Source: Chthonomonadales bacterium (GTDB lineage: Bacteria; Armatimonadota; Chthonomonadetes; Chthonomonadales; CAJBBX01). From it: a DNA stretch of 50,399 bases. Made by a program: the position numbers and the translations under genes. Positions 33,486 through 43,409 of this stretch are shown here, piece by piece. The notes below the pieces were generated by a model. The model was not told where the DNA came from. It saw only the letters and a list, made by a program, of their open reading frames with translations, and ran no database searches. Position 1 is the stretch's first letter. Every line of letters starts with the position of its first letter. The stretch covers positions 1 through 50,399 of the forward strand of contig DAIDHP010000029.1 of the NCBI GenBank assembly GCA_027459625.1. The letters are read 5' to 3'.

Positions 33486-34202
33486 TTATCTGGAATCGGT
33501 TTCAGGATGAAAGACGTCGGGATCATCAAAAGGATGGGTGTGTTGTTCCAATTTCTCAATCTGTTGTTCGAGCAATTCCACCCTCTGTCGGAGCTCCCTG
33601 ATCACTTCGTCCTGAGGATCCACCTTATTTATCGTGTTATCCATGACAATAGCATCGGATACTACTCTATGTCCATTACGCGCTACTATTCTTCCCGGTA
33701 TTCCGACAACGGTGCAATTGTCGGGAATATCCTTGTTCACCACCGCGTTCGCACCGATTTTACAGTTGTCGCCTATGTTAATAGCCCCGACGATCTTCGC
33801 CCCCATACCGATAAGCACATTATTTCCAATCGTAGGATGTCGCTTGATCTTTTCGAGGCTCGTGCCTCCAAGAGTCACTTCGTGATACATCAAAACATCA
33901 TCGCCTATCTCGGCGGTTTCTCCGATTACCACACCTGTGCCGTGATCGATAAAAAATCTCCGCCCAATTTTCGCACCAGGATGGATTTCAATTCCTGTCA
34001 GGAATCGGCTGAACTGAGAAAGACAACGAGCGAGATATTTCCAAAACTCCCTCGGGGGCATATGCGTGTTCCATAACTTATGCGCCATCCGATGCATCAA
34101 AAGGGCTTGCCAACCAGGATAGGTTAGAATCACCCAGATGTTGCGTGCAGCCGGATCACGATTGAAAATTGTTTGAAAGTCTTCTCGCAAGCGAGAAAAC
34201 AC
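33486..34202 (-). CDS. cysE: Serine O-acetyltransferase
   Basis: Transfers acetyl from acetyl-CoA to serine, the first step of cysteine synthesis. It has 238 residues. The N-terminal helical part ([20 protein letters not shown]) is the short form lacking the long E. coli extension. The left-handed beta-helix has [29 protein letters not shown] with the active-site histidine, and [20 protein letters not shown] with the CoA-binding end GIPGRIV. A polar, probably coiled tail ([20 protein letters not shown]) follows, longer than usual. No cysK lies nearby. Start ATG at 34202. No clear promoter was found. Confidence 0.93.
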   Translation of the reverse strand: MFSRLREDFQTIFNRDPAARNIWVILTYPGWQALLMHRMAHKLWNTHMPPREFWKYLARCLSQFSRFLTGIEIHPGAKIGRRFFIDHGTGVVIGETAEIGDDVLMYHEVTLGGTSLEKIKRHPTIGNNVLIGMGAKIVGAINIGDNCKIGANAVVNKDIPDNCTVVGIPGRIVARNGHRVVSDAIVMDNTINKVDPQDEVIRELRQRVELLEQQIEKLEQHTHPFDDPDVFHPETDSR

Positions 34203-34487
34203 TTTGCGCTCCTTCTCTATCCAGCGTATCTCGGATATGCCGGCAATAAATGATTAGCATGTTAAATAGTTATGATTAAATATTTTAGCACCTTTTGAAC
34301 TATGCATGTTACACGAACTTAACCTTATATACGCAATATTGTCGGGAGATAACATACGCCTTTGCTCAAAGTTGAGATAATGATGCCAGATGTCTCTTTC
34401 ATTGCAGGTAAGGAACACCGAACCTGCATGAAAACCATCCTTCTTATCTGAATTTCACGAGTATATCCGGTACTTAAGATACGTAAA
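34203..34487. other. Gap between cysE and larC, with one inverted repeat
   Basis: This 285-base stretch holds TGCAGGT at 34403-34409 and ACCTGCA at 34422-34428, a perfect 7-bp inverted repeat. I see no T-box specifier, riboswitch core or good promoter. A reading frame on the minus strand near 34325-34534 overlaps larC and has no coding look. Confidence 0.4.
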
Positions 34488-35672
34488 TCATTCCGTGTTC
34501 GCCGACTCTCGATATCGACGCAGCGCGGTTTCATGCACTATCTTCACGGGTATGCCGGTATCCTTGGCGATTCTTCTCACATCTTCGAATTCCGGCATGA
34601 CGTTCAGTGACTTCTCACCCTGATAGGCAATCTTAATCCGAACATCCCCCCAGGGAGTTGAGACATTTCTAATATCCCGTTTGAGGCAAAATCGATCCGA
34701 GAGCGTGTGTCGAATGCCGATGGCGCTGCTCTCCTCGAATATGATTCTTGCGCAACTCTCCTCCAAAGCCGGGGGGCAGATGACATTCAACAGAACACCA
34801 GGTCGATTCTTTTTCATTTGAATGGATGTCAGAAATACATCAAGCGCTCCCGCTTCGAAAAGGCGTTCCATCAGTGGCGCATAAAATTGGGGGGAAAGAT
34901 CGTCTATGTTCGTCTCCAGTAAGGCGACCTTATCGGTGGGCAATTTCTCCTGTACGGATTCGCCTAACGTCACCCTCAAAAGGTTGGGACGGTCAGAGAA
35001 ATCCCTTTTGCCTGCACCGTATCCTGTTTGTCGAGCGTGGAATTCACCGTATCCGACTGTGGGCTGCGCCAAGGTGGTTATCAGCGCGGCTCCTGTTGGA
35101 GTCACCAATTCCCCCTCCACATCCTGGTAAATGACGGGGAATCCTTGGACCAACTCCAGCACTGCGGGGGCGGGAAGCGGAATAACGCCGTGAGCGCATT
35201 CAATGAACCCTCGCCCCATCGGCAAGGCGGACGATCGAATTTCATCCACCCCGAGCATTTCCAATGCGATGCAGGATCCCACGATATCCATAATGGCGTC
35301 GATGGCGCCCACTTCATGGAAATGGATTTTATCGGACGTGGTTTGATGCACGTTCGCTTCTGCGACCGCCAACCTGCGAAACACTTGGAGGGATCGGGAC
35401 TTAACCCCATCGCTCAGTTCGGATTGGGAGATGATCCCCTCTATCTCGGGGAGATGTCTGCCATGCTTTGGCGGTCCAGCCAACTTGATGGTGACGCTCA
35501 CTGCGCCGATACCGTTTTTTTGAACCGGTTTCGTCTGCATGCTCCAACCCGACAGTCTTAGCTTGCCCAATTCGGAAATTAATGCATCCGGCTTAACTCC
35601 GCAAGCGATTAATGCGCCAAGCGTCATATCTCCTGATATGCCTGAAAAACAATCAAAATATGCGATCGTCAT
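34488..35672 (-). CDS. larC: LarC nickel-pincer cofactor synthesis protein
   Basis: LarC inserts nickel into the pyridinium-3,5-bisthiocarboxylate mononucleotide cofactor used by lactate racemase and relatives. It has 394 residues in a single frame. It begins with the diagnostic MTIAYFDCFSGISGDMTLGA. Further landmarks are DKIHFHEVGAIDAIMDIVGS, FIECAHGVIPLPAPAVLELV and VALLETNIDDLSPQFYAPLM. In Lactobacillus the gene is split by programmed frameshifting into LarC1/LarC2; here no split is seen. No larA, larB or larE is in the window. It follows the HAD gene by 18 bases, probably in one transcript with menG and the prenyl synthase. Confidence 0.92.
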   Translation of the reverse strand: MTIAYFDCFSGISGDMTLGALIACGVKPDALISELGKLRLSGWSMQTKPVQKNGIGAVSVTIKLAGPPKHGRHLPEIEGIISQSELSDGVKSRSLQVFRRLAVAEANVHQTTSDKIHFHEVGAIDAIMDIVGSCIALEMLGVDEIRSSALPMGRGFIECAHGVIPLPAPAVLELVQGFPVIYQDVEGELVTPTGAALITTLAQPTVGYGEFHARQTGYGAGKRDFSDRPNLLRVTLGESVQEKLPTDKVALLETNIDDLSPQFYAPLMERLFEAGALDVFLTSIQMKKNRPGVLLNVICPPALEESCARIIFEESSAIGIRHTLSDRFCLKRDIRNVSTPWGDVRIKIAYQGEKSLNVMPEFEDVRRIAKDTGIPVKIVHETALRRYRESANTE

Positions 35673-35690
35673 GTGCGAACCTCTTACAAT

Positions 35691-36482
35691 TTATTTGGTG
35701 AGTTCATCGGCGAATTCTCGTAGATCGTCCCATATACGATCGGGATGCATGTCCGCCGGAGCGTTGTCAATATCAGTCTTGGAACTGACGCCGGTTAATG
35801 TCATTCCGGTCCTCACCCCAACTTTTTTGCCTATGGCGATGTCCGTATCCAGCCGATCCCCAATAATCATGCAGTCGCACGGCGGGGTGTTCGATAGCCT
35901 GAGGATCAATTCCAAAGTGTATGGTTCAGGCTTGCCAATGGTGCGCGGTTTGATTCCGGAGCAGGTTTCTATGGCTGCGACGATCGCCCCGCCGCCGGGT
36001 AAAGTCCGCCCATCGGAATCGGGGTAGGTGCTATCCTGGTTTGTTGCGATAAATATGGCTCCGTCACTTATGGCGCGATGCGCTTCAGCCATCTTCTGAT
36101 AGGTGAACTGTCGATCCCATCCAACCACAACGTAATCAAAATGCGTGTCCTTTCGGAAAGGCGTTACTCTCATTCCCACCGCCGAGAGTTCCTCCCTAAG
36201 CCCTCCCTCGCCAACCACATAAACGCGCTTGCCGATTTCGTTCCGTTCCAGGAAATATCTTCCCGTAGCCCATGCGGAGGTTATGATCTCATTCAACTCA
36301 GCGTGAATGTCAAACCGAGCAAGCTTTTCCTGGTATTCCTTTCGGCTTTTCGAGGAGTTATTGGTGAGAAAATATATATTGCCCCCCTTATTACGGAGAA
36401 GCGTTATGGTTTCCGCCGCTCCTGGCAATGGGTCATCCATGCGAAATAGAACGCCGTCCATGTCGAACACATAGGTTTTCAT
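35691..36482 (-). CDS. NagD-type HAD-IIA phosphatase
   Basis: A 263-residue HAD phosphatase. The start at ATG 36482 gives MKTYVFDMDGVLFRMDDPLP with D7/D9 of motif I; a TTG at 36533 would overlap the upstream gene. Motif II is the T of FLTNNSSKSRKEY. The lysine of GKPEPYTLELIL and the acidic motif IV in MIIGDRLDTDIAIGKKVGVR are typical of the NagD / phosphoglycolate / 4-nitrophenyl phosphatase subfamily. The substrate is not determinable. It lies 44 bases after the polyprenyl synthase gene. Confidence 0.9.
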   Translation of the reverse strand: MKTYVFDMDGVLFRMDDPLPGAAETITLLRNKGGNIYFLTNNSSKSRKEYQEKLARFDIHAELNEIITSAWATGRYFLERNEIGKRVYVVGEGGLREELSAVGMRVTPFRKDTHFDYVVVGWDRQFTYQKMAEAHRAISDGAIFIATNQDSTYPDSDGRTLPGGGAIVAAIETCSGIKPRTIGKPEPYTLELILRLSNTPPCDCMIIGDRLDTDIAIGKKVGVRTGMTLTGVSSKTDIDNAPADMHPDRIWDDLREFADELTK

Positions 36483-36526
36483 TTGTTTATAGCCTCGATG
36501 ATTTTCAGTCGCCGATGAGAAAGCTG

Positions 36527-37537
36527 TCAACAATCACGATGCACAACGTAATCCGTTAACTGCATCAAAGCTTCTCTGGCAAGGGAAGGAGGGAGTTGCA
36601 TCAGAGCCGATTCGGCCTGTTCTCGGTGCATGAGAGCGACGGATCGCGTGCGATCAAATACATTGTATCTTCTCATGGCGTTTACCACATTTACGATGGT
36701 GTTATCATCGCACGAACCCACCCCGAAAGCCTGCAGGAATAGGCGGCGATCCGCTGAATCCGCGTCATGCATCGCCAGTAGGAATGGCAATGTGGCCCTG
36801 CCATCCCGAAGGTCGCTGCCGATCGCCTTACCGGTCATATCCGGATCGCCGGTGTAGTCTAGCATGTCGTCAGCTATTTGGAATGACATGCCCAGATGAT
36901 GCCCGAACTCAGCCAAAGCCGCCTCGATCATCGTGTCGGCGCCTCCGACGATAGCTCCGCAACGACAACATCCCTCCACAAACACAGCGGTCTTTTTGCG
37001 AAGAATCTCAAAATAACGTTCCGATGGGAGGTAAGGGTCGCCAGTGGAAAGAATCTCCAGCACCTCACCCTCGCTCATCTCCACGGTGATCTCCGTCATG
37101 GCTCGGATGATGCGGATGTCGTTATCCTGCACCAGTAGGCACATGGCTCGTGCGAGTAGGAAATCACCCGACAGTACGGAGACTCCATTCCCAAACACTG
37201 CATTCGCGGTGGCCAAGCCTCGTCGGGTAGTGGTGTTATCCACAACGTCATCATGCACAAGCGTCGCCATATGGACCAGTTCTGCCGCCGTCCCCACCTT
37301 CTCCAAGCGGTGTACGTCGGGTTTATCAGTTACCGCCTTTGCGGAAAGCGCCACCATTGCGGGGCGGATTCTTTTGCCGCCGGCTTTCAATGCGCGACCG
37401 GCCAAGGATGATATTTGGCGAACTTCGGAAGTTATCTCCTCCGATATGCGCGATTCTATTCTCTCCATATCGGGGCGTATCAAATCTAGAAAAGCGGTGA
37501 TCTGTGTGATGTTCGTGATATTAGGAATGTGTGTCAT
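36527..37537 (-). CDS. Polyprenyl diphosphate synthase
   Basis: Trans-prenyltransferase making a long-chain polyprenyl diphosphate, probably the menaquinone side chain because it is coupled to menG. It has 336 residues from ATG 37537. GGKRIRP lies at 53-59, the first aspartate-rich motif is DDVVD (96-100) and the second DDMLD (223-227). The residues before the first motif are small/aliphatic (ATLVH), consistent with a medium to long product, but chain length is inferred only. The ATG overlaps the menG stop in ATGA. Confidence 0.92.
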   Translation of the reverse strand: MTHIPNITNITQITAFLDLIRPDMERIESRISEEITSEVRQISSLAGRALKAGGKRIRPAMVALSAKAVTDKPDVHRLEKVGTAAELVHMATLVHDDVVDNTTTRRGLATANAVFGNGVSVLSGDFLLARAMCLLVQDNDIRIIRAMTEITVEMSEGEVLEILSTGDPYLPSERYFEILRKKTAVFVEGCCRCGAIVGGADTMIEAALAEFGHHLGMSFQIADDMLDYTGDPDMTGKAIGSDLRDGRATLPFLLAMHDADSADRRLFLQAFGVGSCDDNTIVNVVNAMRRYNVFDRTRSVALMHREQAESALMQLPPSLAREALMQLTDYVVHRDC

Positions 37538-38232
37538 GATTTGATTCCGATATGCAGGCATACGCTGCCAAAATTCATCCCCTTCACCGTAATATTATTC
37601 AAACCGGCTGAATCCATGATCTCAGCCAACTGCTTGGGGGTCTCAAATGCGCCTATGGAATTCTGCAGGTAGGTATACGCTTCGCGATTGCTTAACGCAC
37701 CCCCAATCATTGGAAGGATGCGTCGCTCGTATAGAAGGATGAAGGGTTTCCAAAATCCACGCGATGGGGGTGTGAATTCCAAACAGGCGACACGCCCGCC
37801 GGGTTTGGCAACACGCGCCATTTCCTGAAACGCCATTCTTATGTCGGAAACGTTGCGTATTCCAAAACCCACCGTAACGCAATCAAAGCTGTTATCCGCA
37901 AATGGGAGATGCAAGGCGTCTCCCAGTATCATGCACATGTTTGAGTGTCTCTTTTGCACTATTTTCCGTGCGCCTATCTCCAGCATTGGCAAGCAAAAAT
38001 CGATACCCGCCACCGTTCCCGTTTCGCCAACTGCATTGCGCAGATCCATGGCGAAATCGCCTGTGCCTGTACACACGTCCAATGCAATATCCCCGGGATG
38101 AAGGTTAGCATCACGTACTGCAACCCTGCGCCAAACCTTGTGACGCCGAAAACTAAGAATGCTATTTAAAAGATCATATCGCGAAGCGACGGAAGCGAAC
38201 ATGTCTCGAACGTATTCCGCTTTGTCAGCCAA
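37534..38232 (-). CDS. menG: Demethylmenaquinone / ubiquinone methyltransferase
   Basis: SAM-dependent C-methyltransferase (UbiE/MenG family), the last step of menaquinone synthesis. It has 232 residues. YVRDMFASVASRYDLLNSIL at the start, the SAM motif DVCTGTGDFA (52-61), VTVGFGIRNVSDIRMAFQEM and FTPPSRGFWKPFILLYERRI are family features. Start is TTG 38232 with GGGAAGGG about seven bases before it. First gene of the menG - prenyl synthase - HAD - larC series. The name ubiE would also fit. Confidence 0.94.
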   Translation of the reverse strand: MADKAEYVRDMFASVASRYDLLNSILSFRRHKVWRRVAVRDANLHPGDIALDVCTGTGDFAMDLRNAVGETGTVAGIDFCLPMLEIGARKIVQKRHSNMCMILGDALHLPFADNSFDCVTVGFGIRNVSDIRMAFQEMARVAKPGGRVACLEFTPPSRGFWKPFILLYERRILPMIGGALSNREAYTYLQNSIGAFETPKQLAEIMDSAGLNNITVKGMNFGSVCLHIGIKS

Positions 38233-38674
38233 TTTAACCGCCCTTCCCGATTAATCCTAACGCACTGTAAAAAGTAAAATCCATATCATAACTGCGCGAT
38301 GCATCGCCAATTCGGCGTATCAAGTAAAAATGCGAACTCCGCAAGCTCAAGTCCAAATCGCGTCGCGTGAAGCCAAAGATTGAAAAAATGGTTAATCTAT
38401 GTAACATACGAATTTTGTAATATGAATTGTATCCAGAGGTGATTGAAAATATGATGAAGTCAGGCAGGTATCGCATATTTTGCGCGTTGTGTATTTCATG
38501 GAATGTGAATATTGAGATTGCCTGAACTGTTAATTATGAAAAAGTATACCTGCTTCGAGGGATTCCGTCAACGAATGAGGGATACATCCCCAAAGAGGAT
38601 GTTTTGGTGGGATTGCACGGTAAAATATTAATACGCTTCTCGGAGCGACAATACACTTTTTTCGGAGCGCTTCC
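38233..38674. other. Divergent gap between menG and transketolase genes
   Basis: These 442 bases hold no gene I can support. Two small structures were seen: a perfect 12-bp palindrome GCGATGCATCGC at 38296-38307 on the menG side, a possible operator, and a 6-bp stem ACATCC 38584-38589 / GGATGT 38597-38602 near the transketolase start. TAAAAT at 38621 could be a -10 for tkt but lacks a well-spaced -35. Confidence 0.45.
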
Positions 38675-40714
38675 ATGTTGATTGATCAGCTCTGCATAAA
38701 TACCATTCGAGCATTATCCATTGATGGTGTTCAAAAGGCGAATTCCGGTCATCCTGGTTTACCGTTGGGATCGGCGCCGATGGCGTACACTCTTTTCTCC
38801 AAGCATCTTAAATACAATCCTCAGGATCCTAAGTGGGAGGATCGGGATCGTTTTGTGTTATCAGGCGGGCATGGATCCATGTTGTTGTATAGTCTGCTTC
38901 ATCTCGCCGGATACGATCTTTCATTGGACGATTTAAAGAATTTCAGGCAATGGGGCAGCAAAACGCCGGGACATCCTGAATATGGACTGACACCAGGGGT
39001 CGAAACCACCACTGGTCCGTTGGGACAAGGGTTCAGCACTGCGGTGGGCATGGCGATGGCGGAGGCTCACATCGCAGCCGTATATAATCTCCCGAACCTG
39101 GAGATCGTGAACCATTACACTTACGTTCTGGCATCGGACGGAGATATGATGGAGGGCGTGGCGAGCGAAGCTGCGTCATTGGCGGGGCATCTCAGATTGG
39201 GCAAACTGATTTGCCTTTACGATAGCAATAGAATCTCCTTGGACGGAGTGTTGTCATTGAGTTTCTCGGAGGATGTGGGGAAACGGTTCGAAGCCTATGG
39301 ATGGCACGTGCAAACCGTATTGGATGGAAACGATACGGATGCTATCGACTCCGCCTTGAAGGTTGCCAAACAGGAGACTTCAAAGCCATCTTTGATCATT
39401 GTGCATACGATAATTGGCTTCGGCTCCCCGAACAAGCAGGGGAAGGCTGCGTCACATGGCTCTCCGCTCGGCAAGGAGGAGGTGTTGCTTACCAAGCGCA
39501 GCTTGGGAATTCCGGGGGAACTGGCGTTTTTGGTGCCTAATGAAGTGTCGGAGCATTTCGGTAAGATCGCCGCAAAGGGGATGCAAGCCTACGAGAGATG
39601 GAAGACCCTGTTCGACGAATGGGAAACGGCTAATCCCGATTTGGCGAAACAATGGAAGGAGAGCCATACGGGAACACCTCCTGAAGGATGGGACAAGGAT
39701 ATCCCTGTTTTCGGGGTGGAGGATTCCGCCGCCACGCGAGCGACCGGCGGCAAGGTTATCAACGCCATCGGTAAAAACTACCCCGCGCTTTTCGGGGGGT
39801 CGGCGGACCTAAACTCCTCCACCAATACGGCACTCAACGGGGGGGGGGATTTTGAATCCGAGGCGAACTCAGCGGAGGGCATGGAGGGATCCGTCGGCGG
39901 GATATGGGGATATGCAGGGCGAAACATTCATTTTGGAGTTCGCGAACACGCCATGGCCGCTACGGCCAACGGGATCATGCTCCATGGCGGCTTAAGGCCC
40001 TATGTATCAACCTTTTTTAACTTCGTCGATTATCTGAAACCATCACTTCGTCTATCCGCTCTGATGGAGTTGCCCGTCATTTATATCTTCACCCATGATA
40101 CGATCGCATTGGGCGAGGATGGACCAACGCATCAACCAATCGAACAACTCGCCATGCTGCGCGCGATACCGCATCTGCTGGATATTCGCCCTTCGGATGC
40201 GAATGAGACGACAGAAGCATGGAAGGCGGCGATTCAATATCACTCCGGTCCTATAGCGCTTGTGTTAACTCGGCAGAAGACGCCTAATCTGGACCGCACG
40301 GTTTACGCCTCGGCAACCGGATTGCATAGAGGCGCCTATATTCTGAAGGAGGCGAAAAGCGGAAAGCCGGATGTCATTTTGATTGGGTGCGGCTCCGAAG
40401 TGGGGCTGATTGTCCAGGCTCAGAAGTCGTTGGAGGAGAAAGGAGTGGAGGTGCGCACGGTCAGCATGCCATCTTGGCGCTTGTTTGAGATGCAAACGGA
40501 GGAGTATCGACACTCCATCCTTCCCTCTGGCATTAAAAAGCTTGCGGTGGAGGCAGCCTCAAACATAGGCTGGCACAAGTATGTGGGTTCGGACGGCGAT
40601 GTAATCGCAATGGAACGATTTGGGGCATCCGCTCCTGCGGAAAAATTACTCGAGGAGTTCGGCTTCACATCGGAAAACGTCGCACTCCGTACTATGAGAC
40701 TGATTGAAAGATGA
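38675..40714 (+). CDS. tkt: Transketolase
   Basis: Thiamine-diphosphate enzyme of the pentose phosphate pathway. It has 679 residues. [18 protein letters not shown] contains the active-site H26. The ThDP motif is [20 protein letters not shown] ... [46 protein letters not shown] and [20 protein letters not shown] with its conserved histidine follow, and the C-terminal domain ends [10 protein letters not shown]. An internal glycine/glutamate-rich stretch ([20 protein letters not shown]) is a normal variable loop. ATG follows CGGAGCG. A strong hairpin terminator lies downstream. Confidence 0.96.
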   Translation: MLIDQLCINTIRALSIDGVQKANSGHPGLPLGSAPMAYTLFSKHLKYNPQDPKWEDRDRFVLSGGHGSMLLYSLLHLAGYDLSLDDLKNFRQWGSKTPGHPEYGLTPGVETTTGPLGQGFSTAVGMAMAEAHIAAVYNLPNLEIVNHYTYVLASDGDMMEGVASEAASLAGHLRLGKLICLYDSNRISLDGVLSLSFSEDVGKRFEAYGWHVQTVLDGNDTDAIDSALKVAKQETSKPSLIIVHTIIGFGSPNKQGKAASHGSPLGKEEVLLTKRSLGIPGELAFLVPNEVSEHFGKIAAKGMQAYERWKTLFDEWETANPDLAKQWKESHTGTPPEGWDKDIPVFGVEDSAATRATGGKVINAIGKNYPALFGGSADLNSSTNTALNGGGDFESEANSAEGMEGSVGGIWGYAGRNIHFGVREHAMAATANGIMLHGGLRPYVSTFFNFVDYLKPSLRLSALMELPVIYIFTHDTIALGEDGPTHQPIEQLAMLRAIPHLLDIRPSDANETTEAWKAAIQYHSGPIALVLTRQKTPNLDRTVYASATGLHRGAYILKEAKSGKPDVILIGCGSEVGLIVQAQKSLEEKGVEVRTVSMPSWRLFEMQTEEYRHSILPSGIKKLAVEAASNIGWHKYVGSDGDVIAMERFGASAPAEKLLEEFGFTSENVALRTMRLIER

Positions 40715-40748
40715 ACCAATAGGTTTTCCATGCATTCGTAGAGTTATT

Positions 40749-40798
40749 AAGGTGATCCCGATTCTTCGTGTTTCATCGAAGGATGGGATCACCTTTAA
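40749..40798 (+). terminator. Terminator after transketolase
   Basis: AAGGTGATCCC (40749-40759) pairs perfectly with GGGATCACCTT (40785-40795), 11 bp. A further inner CTTCG/CGAAG stem is followed by TTTAAC. The T-run is short but the stem is very stable. Confidence 0.75.
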
Positions 40799-41050
40799 CA
40801 TATGACTATCATCTTATCCTGGCATCTCACTGTCTGTTTGGTGCGATATTCACGACGCTCCTCCCATGCTATTTCAAAGTTTCTACGTGATTGCATAGCG
40901 TTTATTGTTTGAGTGCAAGACATTTATAAAATATGGGACCTACCCCCAAACCTGTAGCTGACGGCAACTGATACATCGTGTGGTATATTCAAATGAGGAT
41001 CACTCAGTTTGCAATTCAAGTTCCTTTAACACTGTCCAGAGATAAACCAT

Positions 41051-42724
41051 ATGAAATCATTTAGGATATTAATGTCATTCCGTTTCGCCCAGTGGCGGAA
41101 TGGATTGTTTAAACGGGATAAGCGAGAAAAGACCCGTTGGGTCATAAGTGTCATTTTATCGATGATCTTCATGTGGATGGTCTGGCTGTTCGGCACACAG
41201 GTTTTTAAAGTGTTCTCTTACACTTCCGCTTTTCATCCCTCCTTCAGCCATGTTTTAATTAACCTGCCATCCGTTGTCTTCTTTCTTATTTTTTGGATGC
41301 TCGCTTTATCCGCCTTATCCATCGGAATCCATAACCTGTATAATCACGAGGAGATGGCTTTTCTCTTCACTCTTCCCGTATCCAGACGCACCATTTTTCT
41401 CGTTCGGGCGTTGGAATCCACTCTAACGAACTCCGTTTTCTTTTTCTTCCTTGGCTTTCCGATCGTATTGGCGTATGGACAGACGATGCATCTCCTTGGG
41501 ATATTCTACATTATTCGGATCATCCCCGCTCTTGTGCTATTTATTCTTTTCCCCACTATGATCGGTTTGCTTGCAGCATGCGTGCTAATGAGACTGCTTC
41601 CATCCAACAAGACCCGGGACATATTCGGCGCCCTCGGCATCGCCATATACACCCTCACATACCTTCTTTTTAGCATCTCCGCGAGAGGAATGGATGACAG
41701 AGTGAGGATGATGAACCTCACAGGGCGTTTTGCCGAGATAACAAAATCCTCCATATATCATTTCGGTCCATGGGGATGGACGGGAAGTGTCGTTGCAGGA
41801 GGTGGGGGGATATTGCCATTGGTATGGTTATTAATAGTCGCAGTTTGTTTTTACGCTGCGGTCACATGGATGATTGATCCGGTATACGGTGAGGGATGGC
41901 ATCAAAACCAGGAGTTGGCGACGGGTAATGGAGGAACCAGAAGGCGCGTGACAAAGGAGCGCGGACGTAAAGGAGTTCTGCAAAAGTTTCTCGGTCGTCC
42001 GGTATACGCCATATTCCTCAAGGACCTGCTCAGCCTTAAAAGAGATATGCGTCAACTCTCGATGCTACTCATCCCCATCGCGATAATGTTCATCTACATC
42101 TTCAATATGCGCACAGGTTGGGACCCCTCCATGGTAACAGACAGTCATGCGAATATCATATTGAATATTTATATTATCATGATTGGGTTCATTCTCGCTC
42201 CGGTAAGCCTTCGGCTTACAGCATCCTCCTTTCTAAATGAATCGCGAGCCATATGGTTGGCGGTGAGCGCCCCAAGCGACACGAACTATATATTGCGCGC
42301 CAAATTGGCGTATTCCGTATTGCTGACGCTGCCTTTCGGGATACTTGCATGTTTGCTCATGCAATTTCAGGCGGATTTTCCCATCCTCATGTTCATTCAT
42401 GCCATCCTTTTCATCGTGGCGGGAACTTTGGGCTTTTGCGCAATCAGCGTGGCTGGATATGCGCATATTTTCGATTTTAACGCCGCGCAACCCAAAATCG
42501 CCATCTCATCGGGCGGGCAATTAATCCTCATGGCGTGTCAGATGGGGTTTGTCATCCTACTCTCAATCGGATGCATATTGCCTTGGTCCATTGAAGATTG
42601 GTTGCCTTCCTATGCGCTATTGTTCGAGATGTTATCTTACCTCTTCACGGTTGGGATCACTTGGTGGATTGTGCTTTTATGCGTGAAAATAGGGGATTTA
42701 CGTTTCAAGCGCATGGAGTGGTGA
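41051..42724 (+). CDS. Permease-like membrane protein (ABC-2 exporter type)
   Basis: A 557-residue membrane protein with about twelve hydrophobic segments in two halves separated by a basic loop (NGGTRRRVTKERGRKGVLQK). The first half has the segment HNLYNHEEMAFLFTLPVSRR, reminiscent of large ABC-2-type exporter permeases in which helices precede a cytosolic elbow and 'LPVS(R/P)' motif. The second half (YAIFLKDLLSLKRDMRQLSM) repeats the pattern. No ATP-binding gene lies on either side, so the partner would have to be encoded elsewhere or the assignment is wrong. The 255-base upstream gap has a TATAAA at 40925 but no clear -35. Confidence 0.6.
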   Translation: MKSFRILMSFRFAQWRNGLFKRDKREKTRWVISVILSMIFMWMVWLFGTQVFKVFSYTSAFHPSFSHVLINLPSVVFFLIFWMLALSALSIGIHNLYNHEEMAFLFTLPVSRRTIFLVRALESTLTNSVFFFFLGFPIVLAYGQTMHLLGIFYIIRIIPALVLFILFPTMIGLLAACVLMRLLPSNKTRDIFGALGIAIYTLTYLLFSISARGMDDRVRMMNLTGRFAEITKSSIYHFGPWGWTGSVVAGGGGILPLVWLLIVAVCFYAAVTWMIDPVYGEGWHQNQELATGNGGTRRRVTKERGRKGVLQKFLGRPVYAIFLKDLLSLKRDMRQLSMLLIPIAIMFIYIFNMRTGWDPSMVTDSHANIILNIYIIMIGFILAPVSLRLTASSFLNESRAIWLAVSAPSDTNYILRAKLAYSVLLTLPFGILACLLMQFQADFPILMFIHAILFIVAGTLGFCAISVAGYAHIFDFNAAQPKIAISSGGQLILMACQMGFVILLSIGCILPWSIEDWLPSYALLFEMLSYLFTVGITWWIVLLCVKIGDLRFKRMEW

Positions 42725-42761
42725 GAGGAGGATCGTTGAAAATAGGTTCGGAAGGTGGATC

Positions 42762-43409
42762 TTAATGATTTTCTCGCCATTCCTTGGACTGAAGATGCAG
42801 TGCGCGTTTTTCAGCCATTTGCGCCAATGCTTGTATATCCTCGTCTTCGGGCATTGCCGCTATTTCGGACGCGACGATGCGCTGCGCTAGGAAGACTCCG
42901 ATAAACGCCACAACTCCCGTCGCCAGCATAACCAAACCCTCCCAATTGGGAAAGGAGAGCAATGATAGAAGTCCGTGTCCTGAAAAGTAAACGCCTGCGG
43001 CGGCAAAATAGCTCCTCCGCGCCCAAACCGAGCCGGGCGAGAGAGCCTCAACCGACCCTGCGGTCGCAGCGAGTGCGGCGAGAAATAGCCAAATGAATGG
43101 ATAAAGTGTTTCAATAAACTGATAATCGATCAAAGCCGGGATTAAGGTCATCTTGAAGGAATCCTTCATCGCCAACAGGCATATCCCATAGCATAGAATA
43201 ACGATCAACCATCGTCTGATCTTCGATACCAGCAATCCCCCGATAAGCGCGAACATGGACACGGGCAAGATGCCCGGTCTCTCCCTTGCGAGCCAAGTGA
43301 ATAGCGGCTCCAATTGAAGCAGGGCGAAAGCTAGCGTTAACGGTATGATTAACCGCAACGCCATTTTAATCCACTGGGTCTCCCAAATTCTGATGAATTG
43401 CTGTCGCAT
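42762..43409 (-). CDS. Membrane protein of unknown function
   Basis: A 215-residue protein I do not recognise. It has about six hydrophobic segments (roughly 15-35, 44-60, 66-84, 95-117, 130-150, 156-176) and a soluble, Ala/Glu-rich C-terminal tail (ASEIAAMPEDEDIQALAQMA). It faces the permease-like gene (convergent, 37 bases between stops). No enzyme or transporter motif is visible. The upstream region is the structured 554-base gap. Confidence 0.75.
   Translation of the reverse strand: MRQQFIRIWETQWIKMALRLIIPLTLAFALLQLEPLFTWLARERPGILPVSMFALIGGLLVSKIRRWLIVILCYGICLLAMKDSFKMTLIPALIDYQFIETLYPFIWLFLAALAATAGSVEALSPGSVWARRSYFAAAGVYFSGHGLLSLLSFPNWEGLVMLATGVVAFIGVFLAQRIVASEIAAMPEDEDIQALAQMAEKRALHLQSKEWRENH

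Noticed and set aside
34325-34534. Minus-strand 69-residue frame after larC
   Set aside because: It overlaps the larC end, has no ribosome binding site and no protein-like pattern.
34488-35672. Programmed frameshift site within larC
   Set aside because: The frame is continuous from start to stop, so no frameshift is needed.
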